Shown here one piece after another: positions 19,799-31,376 of a stretch of 64,000 nt of DNA. Origin of the DNA: Chrysoperla carnea (Eukaryota > Arthropoda > Insecta > Neuroptera > Chrysopidae). The notes beneath the pieces were generated by a model. It did no database searches. It was given only the letters and a program-made list of their open reading frames with translations, and was not told the origin of the DNA. Position 1 is the stretch's first letter, and the number at the start of each line of letters is the position of its first letter. A program made the translations under genes and the position numbers. The DNA lies in assembly GCF_905475395.1 (NCBI RefSeq), contig NC_058342.1, positions 31,082,140 to 31,146,139 on the forward strand, in the 5' to 3' direction.

Positions 19799-22700
19799 AA
19801 AAATATAAATCTGAATCAATTAAATTGTACTACTAGGCTCGAAAACACACTTTAAAGTTCAATAAGTTGGCTTCGATAAAACAAGTCAAGTATAAATTGA
19901 TTATAACAGGCTCGGCTTTGAAACAGACATAAAATTCGAGCGGAAAATAAAATTTTTTTAGGAGCATAATAGTTTTTCGTATCTTTTTTTCTCTTGAGTT
20001 ATTAATTGCCATGAAAAAACTTTGAGTCTTAGAATAAATTGTCAGTGTATCTTCAAGCTCCTTTTTTACCGTTAAAATGAGTCCTGATATAACCTAAAAT
20101 GATCAAAGATAACGAAATTACACGCTCGAAAATATTGTGTATTTTTAAGGAAACAAAATTTGTCGTGTTTTCTTTTTTACTTAGTGTATTATTTCCTTTC
20201 TTCCATATATTTTTTGGATATCATCTCCTAAAGAATATAATTACAAAAAAAAAAAATATATGAAAAAAACGTAATCTTTTAGAATTTTTAGGTTCTAGTC
20301 AAAAAACAAAATCTTTCTTAACAAATTTTATCGAAAAAATCATGAACACAAGTTTTTAAAAACTATTTAGATGTGTTATTAAATTGGCAGGTTATCAAAA
20401 AAACAAAAAATATGGCTCTAAAGTTACCAAAATTGAATCAATCGACCAGAAAATGAAAAGTTAAATCGCCGAATCAAGTGTTTGTACTCACACACAATTA
20501 TCCGCTTCTTGTGAGTGGCCTTAAAATTTTTCTAAAAATTTTTTGAATTTAATCACCAACTACGAAACGAAGTATTTCGACACAAACAAAACGTAAATAT
20601 TTGGCACTTTCAAGAAAGTTCTTGAATTTTCGAGAGCGGATCACAAGAGAGCAATACGAAAGTCTAAAACTAAGGAAATTATCATTAGATTTTCAAGTGT
20701 GAATAAGGGTTCAGTTGCATTGAGACGACAAGCGGCACAAAATTCTTCATTACAATATTCGTAGGCATGTAACTTTTTTATTCTTGGTCCTATTTAATAT
20801 GCTCTAAAATTGAAATATCTACGAAAATATGCACAGATTTAATAATTTGACAGATATCATAAGATTTGATTAAAGTTATACGATTGTCACTTACAAAGAT
20901 CCTCATATCTCGAGACCGTAAAATCATGCAAATACGTAACGCACGTAAAATTGAAGAGAAATACAGGATGTTTTTAAAAGAATATAACTGTTTTGATAAA
21001 GCCGTGACACTTGCGATGCAAATAGTCTTCTCTCTTGTGATAAGAGAAAATCTCATCCTATTGCGCAAGCTCCGAGAGCGAAATTTCAAACTTTGTTTAC
21101 ATGTTTGTAGGTTACATATATGTTTACGTGTTAAAATACATTAATTCATATAAAAGAATAGTATATTAAATTTACTTACTTATTAAATATTCTAAATAGA
21201 TATTTTATTTATTTATTTGTCATCTGTCATTGAAAACACATTGTATCCACGGGGATAGCCGAAGTATAACGCAGCCATTCGAATTTTTAACCGGCTTTAC
21301 TGAAATGATGAGAAAAACTCTCACAGCTATGAAGGTAAACAAATTTTCATGTAGTTGTTCCATTTGAAATTTTGAAAAAAGAAGGGTTCTGAAGGGTTAA
21401 AATAAGCCCTGACAAATTCAAAAAGGGTCAAGGGTAACAACGTTACATGTACAGTTACAAATATTGTGTATTTTTAACCAAAAAAAAGTGACACGTGTTT
21501 TTTAAGAAGTTTAACTTGAAATCATTTTGAATATTATAAAAAATTATGGAAATTAGCCGAGTTAGAGTGGACATTACAAGTAGTTAGGTTAGAGGTAAGA
21601 AATTAGAAATCGATTCAAAAGTATGTAGAAGGTTTAAGATGTGGTGATATTGATTTTGGTAACTTTAAAGACGTAGATATCGGTATAATTATGTTTATGA
21701 CTAAAATAAAAATGAATAATGAATCTAGGGAGGCTGTAAGGCTGTAAATAGATGATATTTTAAATTAATGTTAGTGCGTACCTAATTCAAAATGAAATTG
21801 AATGAAGTCTTTAATCGATGCAGATGTTGATGCAGCTGCATGACTTCACACACTTTTGTGAAAATTATTATGATCAGGTTAATTGATTAATTTTGATCCA
21901 ATTTGAAGTCCAATTTTAATTCCAAAACTTTGGAAAAAAGAAAAACTTTCAAAATCTAAAAACAACATTTACAGTACTTGTATTTGTATTTGTGAAGCAA
22001 CAAAGCAATGCTGAATGCAATGAATTATTAATTAATTGTACATATGTTATTGAAAATTTTATTGATTCTATAAACAAATTTTATTCAATAAATTCGTTCG
22101 TTTTTCACATTTTTAAAAGTAGGACCGCCTTAACAACACGGCACGGCTATGTGGGCCTATATCCTATACTTCTAAAGCCTTCTAATAGCTCTATCCTTGT
22201 TTAATTATCTTGGTGCAAAAGCATTTTAATAATTAATAATTGTAAACCATCAGTATCAGTAAGCTAACACGGTGCTACAAAAAAATAATAAAGTGAAATA
22301 GTGTACACACCCAAATTTTCAATTTATTGTTAAAAAACTGTTTCAATTTCTGATTCACTTAATTTTTACCCGGTTTTCAATTTTTCAAAAAGTAAGAGTG
22401 ATGGACTTTTCCAAAAATATGTATACGCTCGTAAGGTTTTACTTCTTCGGTAATAACAAATATATTAAGTTATAAATAATGGAAACAAATAATGCCAGTT
22501 AAATTTTTCTATCTGTCATCTATCTATCCTTGTCTATTGAAAGTGACATTTCATTTATCGACTAACTTCATGATATTAAAAAATTGGTAACTAACTTCAA
22601 CATGTAGTTTTCGTGTCAGCCTGAGTCACGGGTCTTAAGAAGTATAACTTCAAAAATCCTTGTAACTTTTTTTATTTAAACGACCTTTTATCGCTTGATA

Positions 22701-24744
22701 AAAACTCTTGAAAATCGTTTATGAAACAATGAACTGCACTATGTCTCGTGAAAAGTATTTTTTGATTGTAGCACCTGCACCGAGTAAATTACTATGTAAC
22801 TATGAAATGATTTGGAGGTTAGAACATTAAAATAATATTAGATACTTCTCTGGAAAAAAAATAGAAAGCCGCTCGTTAAAATACAAGCTGTAACATTAAA
22901 TTATTGAATCGGAAAAATTACCTCGATCGTTGATTCTTCTAGCATGAACTTTGTCTTTTGACAATTTGGCATTCCCAGAGAATATGGAGAGTAGAGTACC
23001 AACTCTATGTATGAAGTTTCTGGTTGATTCCCAAGAATAATTGGCAGCTAATTCATACTGGCAAAATTACAGATCAAAACACGAACCTAAACCACATTTT
23101 AAATTAGGCTCTTGAAAAATTGAAAAAAAGACGAAAAATTGAAAAAAAAAGTATTGTTAGAAGCCCACGTGTGCCGAATACCTTAAGACGGCCCTACATT
23201 TTTGAATTCAATGGAATTGTTATTAAATGTAAAACAAATCATTTTTTTGGCTACTATATAAATTTTTGAAAAACATTCTTTTTTTAATTCAGAAAAATTT
23301 AAAATACAGAAAAATTTAATTTTTCTAACTTGGCTACATCATATTGGAAAATGTTTTGTGTGTCTCGGGACGTCGACAGAGAAGTTTTAAAAGGTTAATT
23401 TTTTTCTTGACTTACCAAGTGTGGGTAAAATTATATGTCAAGAATAAAGATTTAAAAAAACTACCTTAATTTATCTTCGACTTTTAGAAAATAGACTTTT
23501 GTGAAAATTTTTTGATTTCAAACGGAAATTGAGAAAAATCTATGCTTCATCATTTGAGGTAGCGATGTTTAAAATAAATTTGACTTTTGAAGTAATCATT
23601 TTAACTTATAGGGTGAGACAAAATATATATTAAATACAAAGCAATAAATACTTCTTAATAATTAGTTTTTTTATTTTGAACGAATCATCCGATTAAGAAT
23701 ACAAATGAAATACTATTTCATTCCGATAATTGCCTTAGCTGGATATGCAGCAGCTCATTCTAACAATTTCCAATTTTCAGTACATTTTTTAATGATTTGA
23801 GCCTCTGTTAGATTTGAGCTTTACTTAGTCACATGAATTGCGTCCTTTAAAGCCTTAATTGTCTCTGAATGATACTAGCATAACGTTTGTACCTGACTTG
23901 CCGCAAATAATAATCCAACGAATTACAAGCTTTCAATGTTACGTTTTTAATATTTTGATAAATGAAGCTTTTGTTTGTGTCAATATTGAATAATTTCAAT
24001 ATTTTCAATATTTCCCGAAATTAATCAAGCGAATATCGATTAGGAACGTATTATTAAATTTATGTCACCTGAAACACAGCCGATTGGCGAATAAATCGCT
24101 AATTCATAAACGTCTCAAAATATGTCTCACCTTATACTTGGGATGTACTAAGAAATGAAAAATTGAGACAATCTGTGAAGCTGAATAAAAAAAAATGTTT
24201 TTCAAATAATTGAAACAAAATTATAAATAAAACAAATAAATAAACAAAAAACCTCAATAAAACATATTCTAAAACAAAGTGAATCTAAACGCTTATATTT
24301 GTTAAACAAAAAATGTAAAATCATAAAACTATCGAAATATCAAAATAACACCAAACACCAGTTACCAGTAATATCGAACCAGACAGACTACCAGACTACC
24401 ACATTACCAAATTACCACCATTTATAATGATTTGATTGTGTATTCAAAATAAAATATATCAAAGTATGTAATACTTTAATTACCTATGTTTTATGCATTA
24501 TAATATTAAATCAGTGCTACATCAGACCACAGGACCCAACTTTATTTATAATAACATGAAAATGTTGATTGACTGTGTTTCCAATACGATTGGAACTTTT
24601 TTGATAAATAGGCAACTTGTAAGTCGTTAATGTAATATGCGTCTGTCAACTGCTTTCACACTATATTTACAGTACATCAAATAAGAAGTATAATGTCCGT
24701 GAAAATAAACTCTTCTCTCACTAGTACCATGTTGAATATGCTTA
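19799..24744. other. Gene-free AT-rich stretch
   Basis: About 5 kb with no supported gene. Overlapping opposite-strand ORFs at 20790-21089 and 20866-21144 share the same bases and have no known motif. No tandem array or clear element boundary is seen. Confidence 0.5.
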
Positions 24745-24752
24745 AGTGAAAG

Positions 24753-24862
24753 CAGGACCCCATTTTTTCGTTTGAAGCATTTTCCTCGATTAAATTTATT
24801 TATCGAGTGTCCGGCAAATATTAATTTTGCCCGGGGTGGCTAAATAGCTAGATCGGACCCTG
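24753..24862. mobile_element. hAT-type MITE, 110 bp, 8-bp target duplication
   Basis: Starts CAGGACCCCATTTT and ends GATCGGACCCTG. It is flanked on both sides by AGTGAAAG (24745-24752 and 24863-24870), a perfect 8-bp duplication as made by hAT transposases. No coding capacity. Confidence 0.85.
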
Positions 24863-25942
24863 AGTGAAAGTTGAATATTATGTGTTCATAGCCAAGTTCT
24901 CTTCTCTATAAACTTTATAAACTAAAATTCAACATCTTCAGGATAGGATGAATTTTAGCAAAGCTAGAGAAAAGTAGAATTAAAGGATATTCTTCAAAAG
25001 ATATCTAGAAATACGAATGATTACTAAGAGAAGTGAGGTAATTAAATGAAACAATCGGCAAATTAGCGACAAATATATGCAATGCGTGGAGGTTTCATTC
25101 GTTCTGCACACAAGTCCGACAAGTGGAATCATCTGAGAGCCCTGATTTAATATGACTATATATTTTAATATGATTATATTTGATACGGTCCTCTCGAATA
25201 AATAAAAAAAAAAGATGCGCTCCTGTGTTATTATATATTACGTTACGTTACGTTACATTAATTAAGTAATTTATTAATCAGATTCTAAGGTGTTCCAAAA
25301 TCATCGGACCAAACCGACATTATTTGTATTCCTAACAAAATTCTAAGACGAAAAACAGTTTCATGTTTTTTGATTTGACGTATCGTTTTAACAGTTAAAG
25401 CCTTTTTAGTTTTAAGAATTATAGGAAATAAATTTTACTATAATTTATCATCAGGTTATTTTTTTAAGTTTTTAATACCTATTAACAATAATTAAAAATC
25501 GTAAAAACATTTTTTCTAAATCACTTGACTAAAATTTAACTGTCAAATTCAATGATTAGCTGTTGTTACGTAAACATAACCTCAAAATGTTTTTAAATAA
25601 TTTAAATTTTCTTAATATTAGTCGAAAAATTCCTAAAATTAAAAACCATACGAAGCCTTAATTGCTGTTAAAGATGCAGCGGGTCAGATCGAAAAACACA
25701 CAAAGGAATTCATCAAGTTGGTGCGATGATTTAGGGTATTGTCCACACCTCTGTATTTTAATTATTTAATTTTTCTTATCATAATAGTGATATTAAAAAA
25801 TAAACAAATAAAACCCTTGGTCTTAATGATTAATCCAAATGGACCATTTCAATAAAATTTTGAAAAAAAAAACAAACGTTTACTCATTTTTCATTGGATT
25901 GTGATTTCATTTTACGTAATATTTGGATCAGGATCATTCAAA

Positions 25943-26350
25943 CAGGCACGGATTTACAAATGATACAGGAAGAGGAAGGAGGGGGAGGTGGAACATTATA
26001 TGCTTCCCTTGTTCAGGAAAACAACTACTTAAGTTTCTCGTTATCGTTTCCATTTGATGCCCGTAAAACTAATAAGTGTAGTGAAAAAATCTAACCTCAT
26101 GACTCTTCATATCAAGTACAAGTGAAATTTTCAAAATTTAAAAAACGCCTGACAAATTTTTCGGGTACGGAACCCTTAACTCGCACTTGAGACAAATATA
26201 AGAACACTCTCCGTTAAATTACCTTTCAAACGAAACCAATAAAATTAAAATCGGTTCACCCGTTTAGGCGCTACGATGCCACAGACAGACAAACACACAC
26301 ACATAGCGGTCAAACTTATAACACCCCTTTTTTTCAATTCGGGGGTTAAA
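25943..26350 (+). mobile_element. Transposon fragments (hAT-like end, then retroposon-like tail)
   Basis: Begins CAGGCACGGATTTACAAATG, a hAT-style terminus. From about 26150 the sequence (TACGGAACCCTTAACTCGCA, ATCGGTTCACCCGTTTAGGC, CACAGACAGACAAACACACA, GGTCAAACTTATAACACCCC) matches tails commonly scattered in insect genomes as RTE/SINE-type repeats. Boundaries are approximate. Confidence 0.5.
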
Positions 26351-27589
26351 AAATGATACACTTAAAATTTGACAACCGTCAGTGGCGGATTTCATGGTGA
26401 TTGCGTCCTAGACCCAAGCAATTGCAAGACGCCTTTTTTGTAACGAAATATAGTCTTCTTAATCATATTAGGCGTCGTTTTTTTTAGCCTTCGTAAATCA
26501 ACGGGGCGTCCTTCGTCTTGTGTGTCGCCCCCTTTTCATAAAAATGCTTGCCTTTTGCTCCCCATTTATTTTAGTCTTCGTAAATCAACGTGGCACCCTT
26601 TTCGTACAAATTACCTAAACTTTTAAAATTTCGACACCCCTTAAATGTTGTCGCCCCTTTTCACTTTATTTTAAACAGTGACGTTTTAATCACAGGGATA
26701 GCTATTACAAATCGTGGGGCCCCTCATTCGTCGGAAAAGGATATTTTTAGAAGTCCATGTCACCAAATGAATGATCCTAGAAACATTTCGTTCGAAAGAT
26801 AATAATTCTTGATAGAAATATCTATATAAATGTAATATCGGATATAATGACCATGTAGATTGTTAAAACCGGTTTTTTACAATATTTGAAGTTTGAGGTT
26901 AAAAATGAAAATCACATGAAAATAAAAATGAGATTATTTATTCTAAATCCTAATTAAAAAAATGTAAATGTAAAGACTCTTGTGAGAATAAATCTTATGA
27001 AATTGTTAATTACATTCAAAAAAAAAAAATTAAAAAAAAAAAAAAACCAAAAAAAAACACAAAAATATTTCGAGATAGAAATTATTTTGTTTCATATTTC
27101 ACAACTAATAAATATTTTGCCTTAAAACAAAGCAGTGAAAAATCAATATGTTTATTTTTCGTTGTCTATCTAGATTCGAATCGATGAAATATGAACACAA
27201 TAAAAACAATTGATGGCCGTTATATTTTTTAGTTATTTTTTTGTGTTTGGATCGATATCGATATTCAAAAAAATATCGATCACGATGAGCTACGTTTTGA
27301 TTTTGCTTTTGCTCGATGAAGGTTTTTTTATATAATTCATGATTATAAAACAAAATTCAAATTTTTCAAAACAAAACAATGGCATTTTTTCCAATTTTCA
27401 AATACAGGCCTAAATACACCAACAAAATGTTCGAAATCACAGTACAACAAACAATTTTTCAAAATCAAACTTTCAACGAGCGGTATCGGTATATCTCTAT
27501 TTATTTTAATAAAAACAATTTATTCAATTTTGCTTGCATTTCTTTTTTTTAAATCCCCTTTGTAATCAGTCTAATTAGGGATCATCGGA
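26351..27589. other. Gene-free stretch
   Basis: GTGGCGGATTTCATGG near 26393 is a solo hAT-like terminus. Poly(A)-rich simple sequence lies at 27018-27065. No supported gene. Confidence 0.5.
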
Positions 27590-29200
27590 GTGTGGCAAAA
27601 ATTTCATTCAAATCGGATAAAATTTGGGTGTATTATGAAAAAAATTAATTTTTGAACTTTATGACGTCATCAAAATCCAAAAAATTTTATTTTGCTCTAT
27701 CTCATCCAAATTAAATTCAATTTTAATAAACAAGGTATGGAATTATACTAAATTTAGGTCATACTTTTCAAAGTTGTGGTCAGATTTAACCTATCTATAA
27801 AAGTTTTGAAGATAGTGTGGTCCTGGTTCCGATATTTCGCACAAAGTTGAATGTTAGCTAAAAAATAACATCAAAAATGAAAAGTTTGACCCAAAATTAG
27901 TAGGTTTCAAAAAAAATTCCGTTCAAATCGGATAAAATTTGGGTGTATTATGGAAAAAATTAATTTTTGAACTTTATGACGTCATCAAAATCCAAAAAAT
28001 TTTATTTTGCTCTATCTCATCCAAATTAAATTCAATTTTAATAAACAAGGTATGGAATTATACTAAATTTAGGTCATACTTTTCAAAGTTGTGGTCAGAT
28101 TTAACCTATCTATAAAAGTTTTGAAGATAGTGTGGTCCTGGTTCCGATATTTCGCACAAAGTTGAATGTTAGCTAAAAAATAACATCAAAAATGAAAAGT
28201 TTGACCCAAAATTAGTAGGTTTCAAAAAAAATTCCGTTCAAATCGGATAAAATTTGGGTGTATTATGAAAAAAATTAATTTTTGAACTTTATGACGTCAT
28301 CAAAATCCAAAAAATTTTATTTTGCTCTATCTCATCCAAATTAAATTCAATTTTAATAAACAAGGTATGGAATTATACTAAATTTAGGTCATACTTTTCA
28401 AAGTTGTGGTCAGATTTAACCTATCTATAAAAGTTTTGAAGATAGTGTGGTCCTGGTTCCGATATTTCGCATAAAGTTGAATGTTAGCTAAAAAATAACA
28501 TCAAAAATGAAAAGTTTGACCAAAATTAGTAGGTTTCAAAAAAAATTCCGTTCAAATCGGATAAAATTTGGGTGTATTATGAAAAAAATTAATTTTTGAA
28601 CTTTATGACGTCATCAAAATCCAAAAAATTTTATTTTGCTCTATCTCATCCAAATTAAATCCAATTTTAATAAACCAAGTATGGAATTATACTAAATTTA
28701 GGTCATACTTTTCAAAGTTGTGGTCAGATTTAACCTATCTATAAAAGTTTTGAAGATAGTGTGGTCCTGGTTCCGATATTTCGCATAAAGTTGAATGTTA
28801 GCTAAAAAATAACATCAAAAATGAAAAGTTTGACCAAAATTAGTAGGTTTCAAAAAAAATTCCGTTCAAATCGGATAAAATTTGGGTGTATTATGAAAAA
28901 AATTAATTTTTGAACTTTATGACGTCATCAAAATCCAAAAAATTTTATTTTGCTCTATCTCATCCAAATTAAATCCAATTTTAATAAACCAAGTATGGAA
29001 TTATACTAAATTTAGGTCATACTTTTCAAATTTGTGGTCAGATTTAACCTATCTATAAAAGTTTTGAAGATAGTGTGGTCCTGGTTCCGATACTTCGCAC
29101 AAAGTTGATTGTCAGCTATAAAAGAACATCAAAAATGAAAAGTTTGGCCCAAAATTAGTCGGTTTCAAAAAAAATTTTGTTCAAATCGTCATTTTCGTCA
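27590..29200 (+). repeat. Tandem array, ~315-bp unit, about five copies
   Basis: The word ATGACGTCATCAAAATCC starts at 27661, 27976, 28291, 28605 and 28919, a period of 315, 315, 314 and 314. Other landmarks repeating with it are CTATCTCATCCAAATTAAAT and GTGTGGTCCTGGTTCCGATA. A sixth, diverged unit decays over about 29190-29340. The perfect palindrome TGACGTCA occurs once per full unit. No long ORF and no obvious terminal inverted repeat was seen at the array ends. Confidence 0.95.
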
Positions 29201-29340
29201 TCAAAATCCAAAAAATTTATTTTTGCTCTAGCTCATCCAAATTATTTCCAATTTTACTAACCCAAGTATGGAATTTAGGTCATACTTTTCAAATTTGAGG
29301 TAAAATTTAAACTACCCATAAAAAATTCTTTTTCTTTTTG

Positions 29341-30408
29341 AAAAATCCATCTGACTCAAAAAACAGATATAATCAAATATTTTTGGGAATTTAGAATAAT
29401 TTCGAAATGTTAAGAATTGTACATGATTTTATTAAAAATAGATCACAGATAATTCTACAAAATTCAAAAAATAAATTTTTACATAAATAAAAAAAATTGC
29501 ACGTTATTGAAATCATTTTAAAATTAGGAAACTGACAGTGGTGAATTTAGGGCTCATTTGATGATTACTAAAATCATACTTCTCTGAAGAAATAATAAAT
29601 TCTGGTTTTCTAAAGGCAAGCTATCTATCTGTTAAATTGGAGTGCTCCAAATTCGACTTTTCATTTTTCTTAGCAGAAGGGACATTTAAGACTCATTCAT
29701 TTTCTTTCCAAAAATTAATTGAATTGTTGAACAAAATTTTTCCGAAATGTTCACAACTTTTGTCTCAGTTATTTTTCTATTGGTTAACTAAAAAACGAGC
29801 TATTATCCATAATAGATTAAAATGTTCCACCTTGTATAAGAATCATAATTTTAGGTCTCTTCAATATCGTTATAACGAGTTTTTACTGTATTTTAAATTT
29901 TCGAAATTCACCACTGTTCAGTATTTTAAAAAGAACACATTTTTAATACAGAGTGGATAAAAAAATAGACTTCAATGTCCTTTTTCGAGGGCCACTCTCT
30001 ATTTAAAAAAAAAAGGGCAAGGCACTTGATTACGTAGATTTGACACTTTGAAATAAAATTATTCATATATTTGTAACAAAAATAAATTATCAAATAAATT
30101 ATACATTTAATAGATTCAAATTTGTTGAGATTCGTCAAAATTATTCATTCAAATCGTTCAAAACCATAGAGATAATACCATAGAGCTGTATCAAAGAGGT
30201 TATATAACATAGAGGCTTAAAAGCATAGGAATCGCTATATTAATATTTTGAATTATTGTATAAACACGTGCATGTCTGCGCAATAAGTGAATTCTTGACC
30301 GCCTTGAGAGAGGTTCAAAAAGTAAAAAATTGTAGGCATTTAAAAGATCAACCATTTGGTGATGATTTTGTAGCTTTATGATATTATCTATATTCAAAAC
30401 ACCACGTA
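29341..30408. other. Gene-free stretch with repeat fragment
   Basis: A segment near 29786-29840 (TAACTAAAAAACGAGCTATT) recurs, diverged, at 31968-32020 inside the MFSD12-like gene (TTAACTAAAAAACAAGCTAT). The ORF at 29637-29960 overlaps this repeat and has no recognisable domain. Confidence 0.45.
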
Positions 30409-31036
30409 CAGAGTGTCCAAAAACAATTTATACTCATTTCTTACAATTTTTGTATTTGTTTGGGTTCAATACAAGTTATTCAAACCTTCGTCCATCGCGT
30501 GAAGCTTCCGCACAGAAACATTAATTATCTTGATAATGTAGCCTCAAAGTAGATGAATAATCACAAATTTTATAACAAAAATAAGACATAGAATAATTTA
30601 TAAATCATAATTAGATATAGTTCAAATAATAGAACATAGATGGACCTACGATTAACTTGAGTATGTGATAAGGCTGTGCTCAAATCAACTACCAGACTTT
30701 GATAGCGTAATAGAATCAGAACGCCGCATTTAGACTACTAAAATTAAAATTTTAATTTCGAGATTTAATAATTGAGCTTCTGACCTTTATACATATTTCA
30801 TAATTAAAAAACAAAAAAAGGTGAAAACAAACATTTAATCGAGTTAATTGTTGAAATTCCACGCGATGGACGAAGGGTTAAATCATTAATAACAATTGCA
30901 CGACAATTGAGAACTAAGAATTGATAAATACGTTCTAGATGGGGGCGATTGGTCGAGTATTTTCTATGGTTTGTTATCGCCATAAATTTTATTTAAAGTA
31001 CCATCCATGTTTACTGAATTCATTTTGGACACCCTT
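30409..31036. mobile_element. Tc1/mariner-like non-autonomous element
   Basis: TA then CAGAGTGTCCAAAA at the left, and TTTTGGACACCCTT then TA at the right. Internally CCTTCGTCCATCGCGTG (about 30485) is mirrored by CACGCGATGGACGAAGG (about 30859). No transposase ORF remains. It lies just downstream of the MFSD12-like stop codon and may supply its poly(A) signal. Confidence 0.65.
30988..30993 (-). terminator. Candidate poly(A) signal of the MFSD12-like gene
   Basis: AATAAA on the minus strand about 190 bases beyond the stop codon at 31181. It falls within the right part of the mariner-like element. Confidence 0.35.
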
Positions 31037-31180
31037 TATAATTACGTCGGAATAATAAAAAAATAAATAAATTTAAAACTAATAAATTCAACAACAAAAA
31101 CAAAATAAATTCTTCTAGATTGGTGTGACATGCGCAACAGTTTAATGCGCATACAAATTATAAACTAAATTAGTCGCTCA

Positions 31181-31376
31181 TTAATGATCAATCGTTTCGT
31201 TAATAATTTGAGGCCGTGGAACAGGATCTTCATTTAAATTTTCATATAAATGCGTACGTCCTAAATTCGTTGTACGCAATATTATTATAGAAATTAAGCC
31301 AAATACTGCAGAACCACCACAAACGTAACATAACGCATCTCGATAGTATGTTGATTCGGGGAAAATCGTTGAGTGT
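31181..31376 (-). CDS. Mfsd12: MFSD12-like exon 6 (last helix and cytosolic tail)
   Basis: Begins by completing a leucine codon split by the intron, then HSTIFPESTYYRDALCYVCG, a final membrane helix, and an acidic/polar tail ending NETIDH and TAA. Confidence 0.9.

Noticed and set aside
20790-21144. Overlapping 99- and 92-codon ORFs on opposite strands
   Set aside because: Both read the same bases, neither shows a recognisable domain, no splice or promoter context.
29637-29960. 107-codon plus-strand ORF
   Set aside because: Overlaps a dispersed repeat also found at 31968-32020; low-complexity F/K/L-rich translation.
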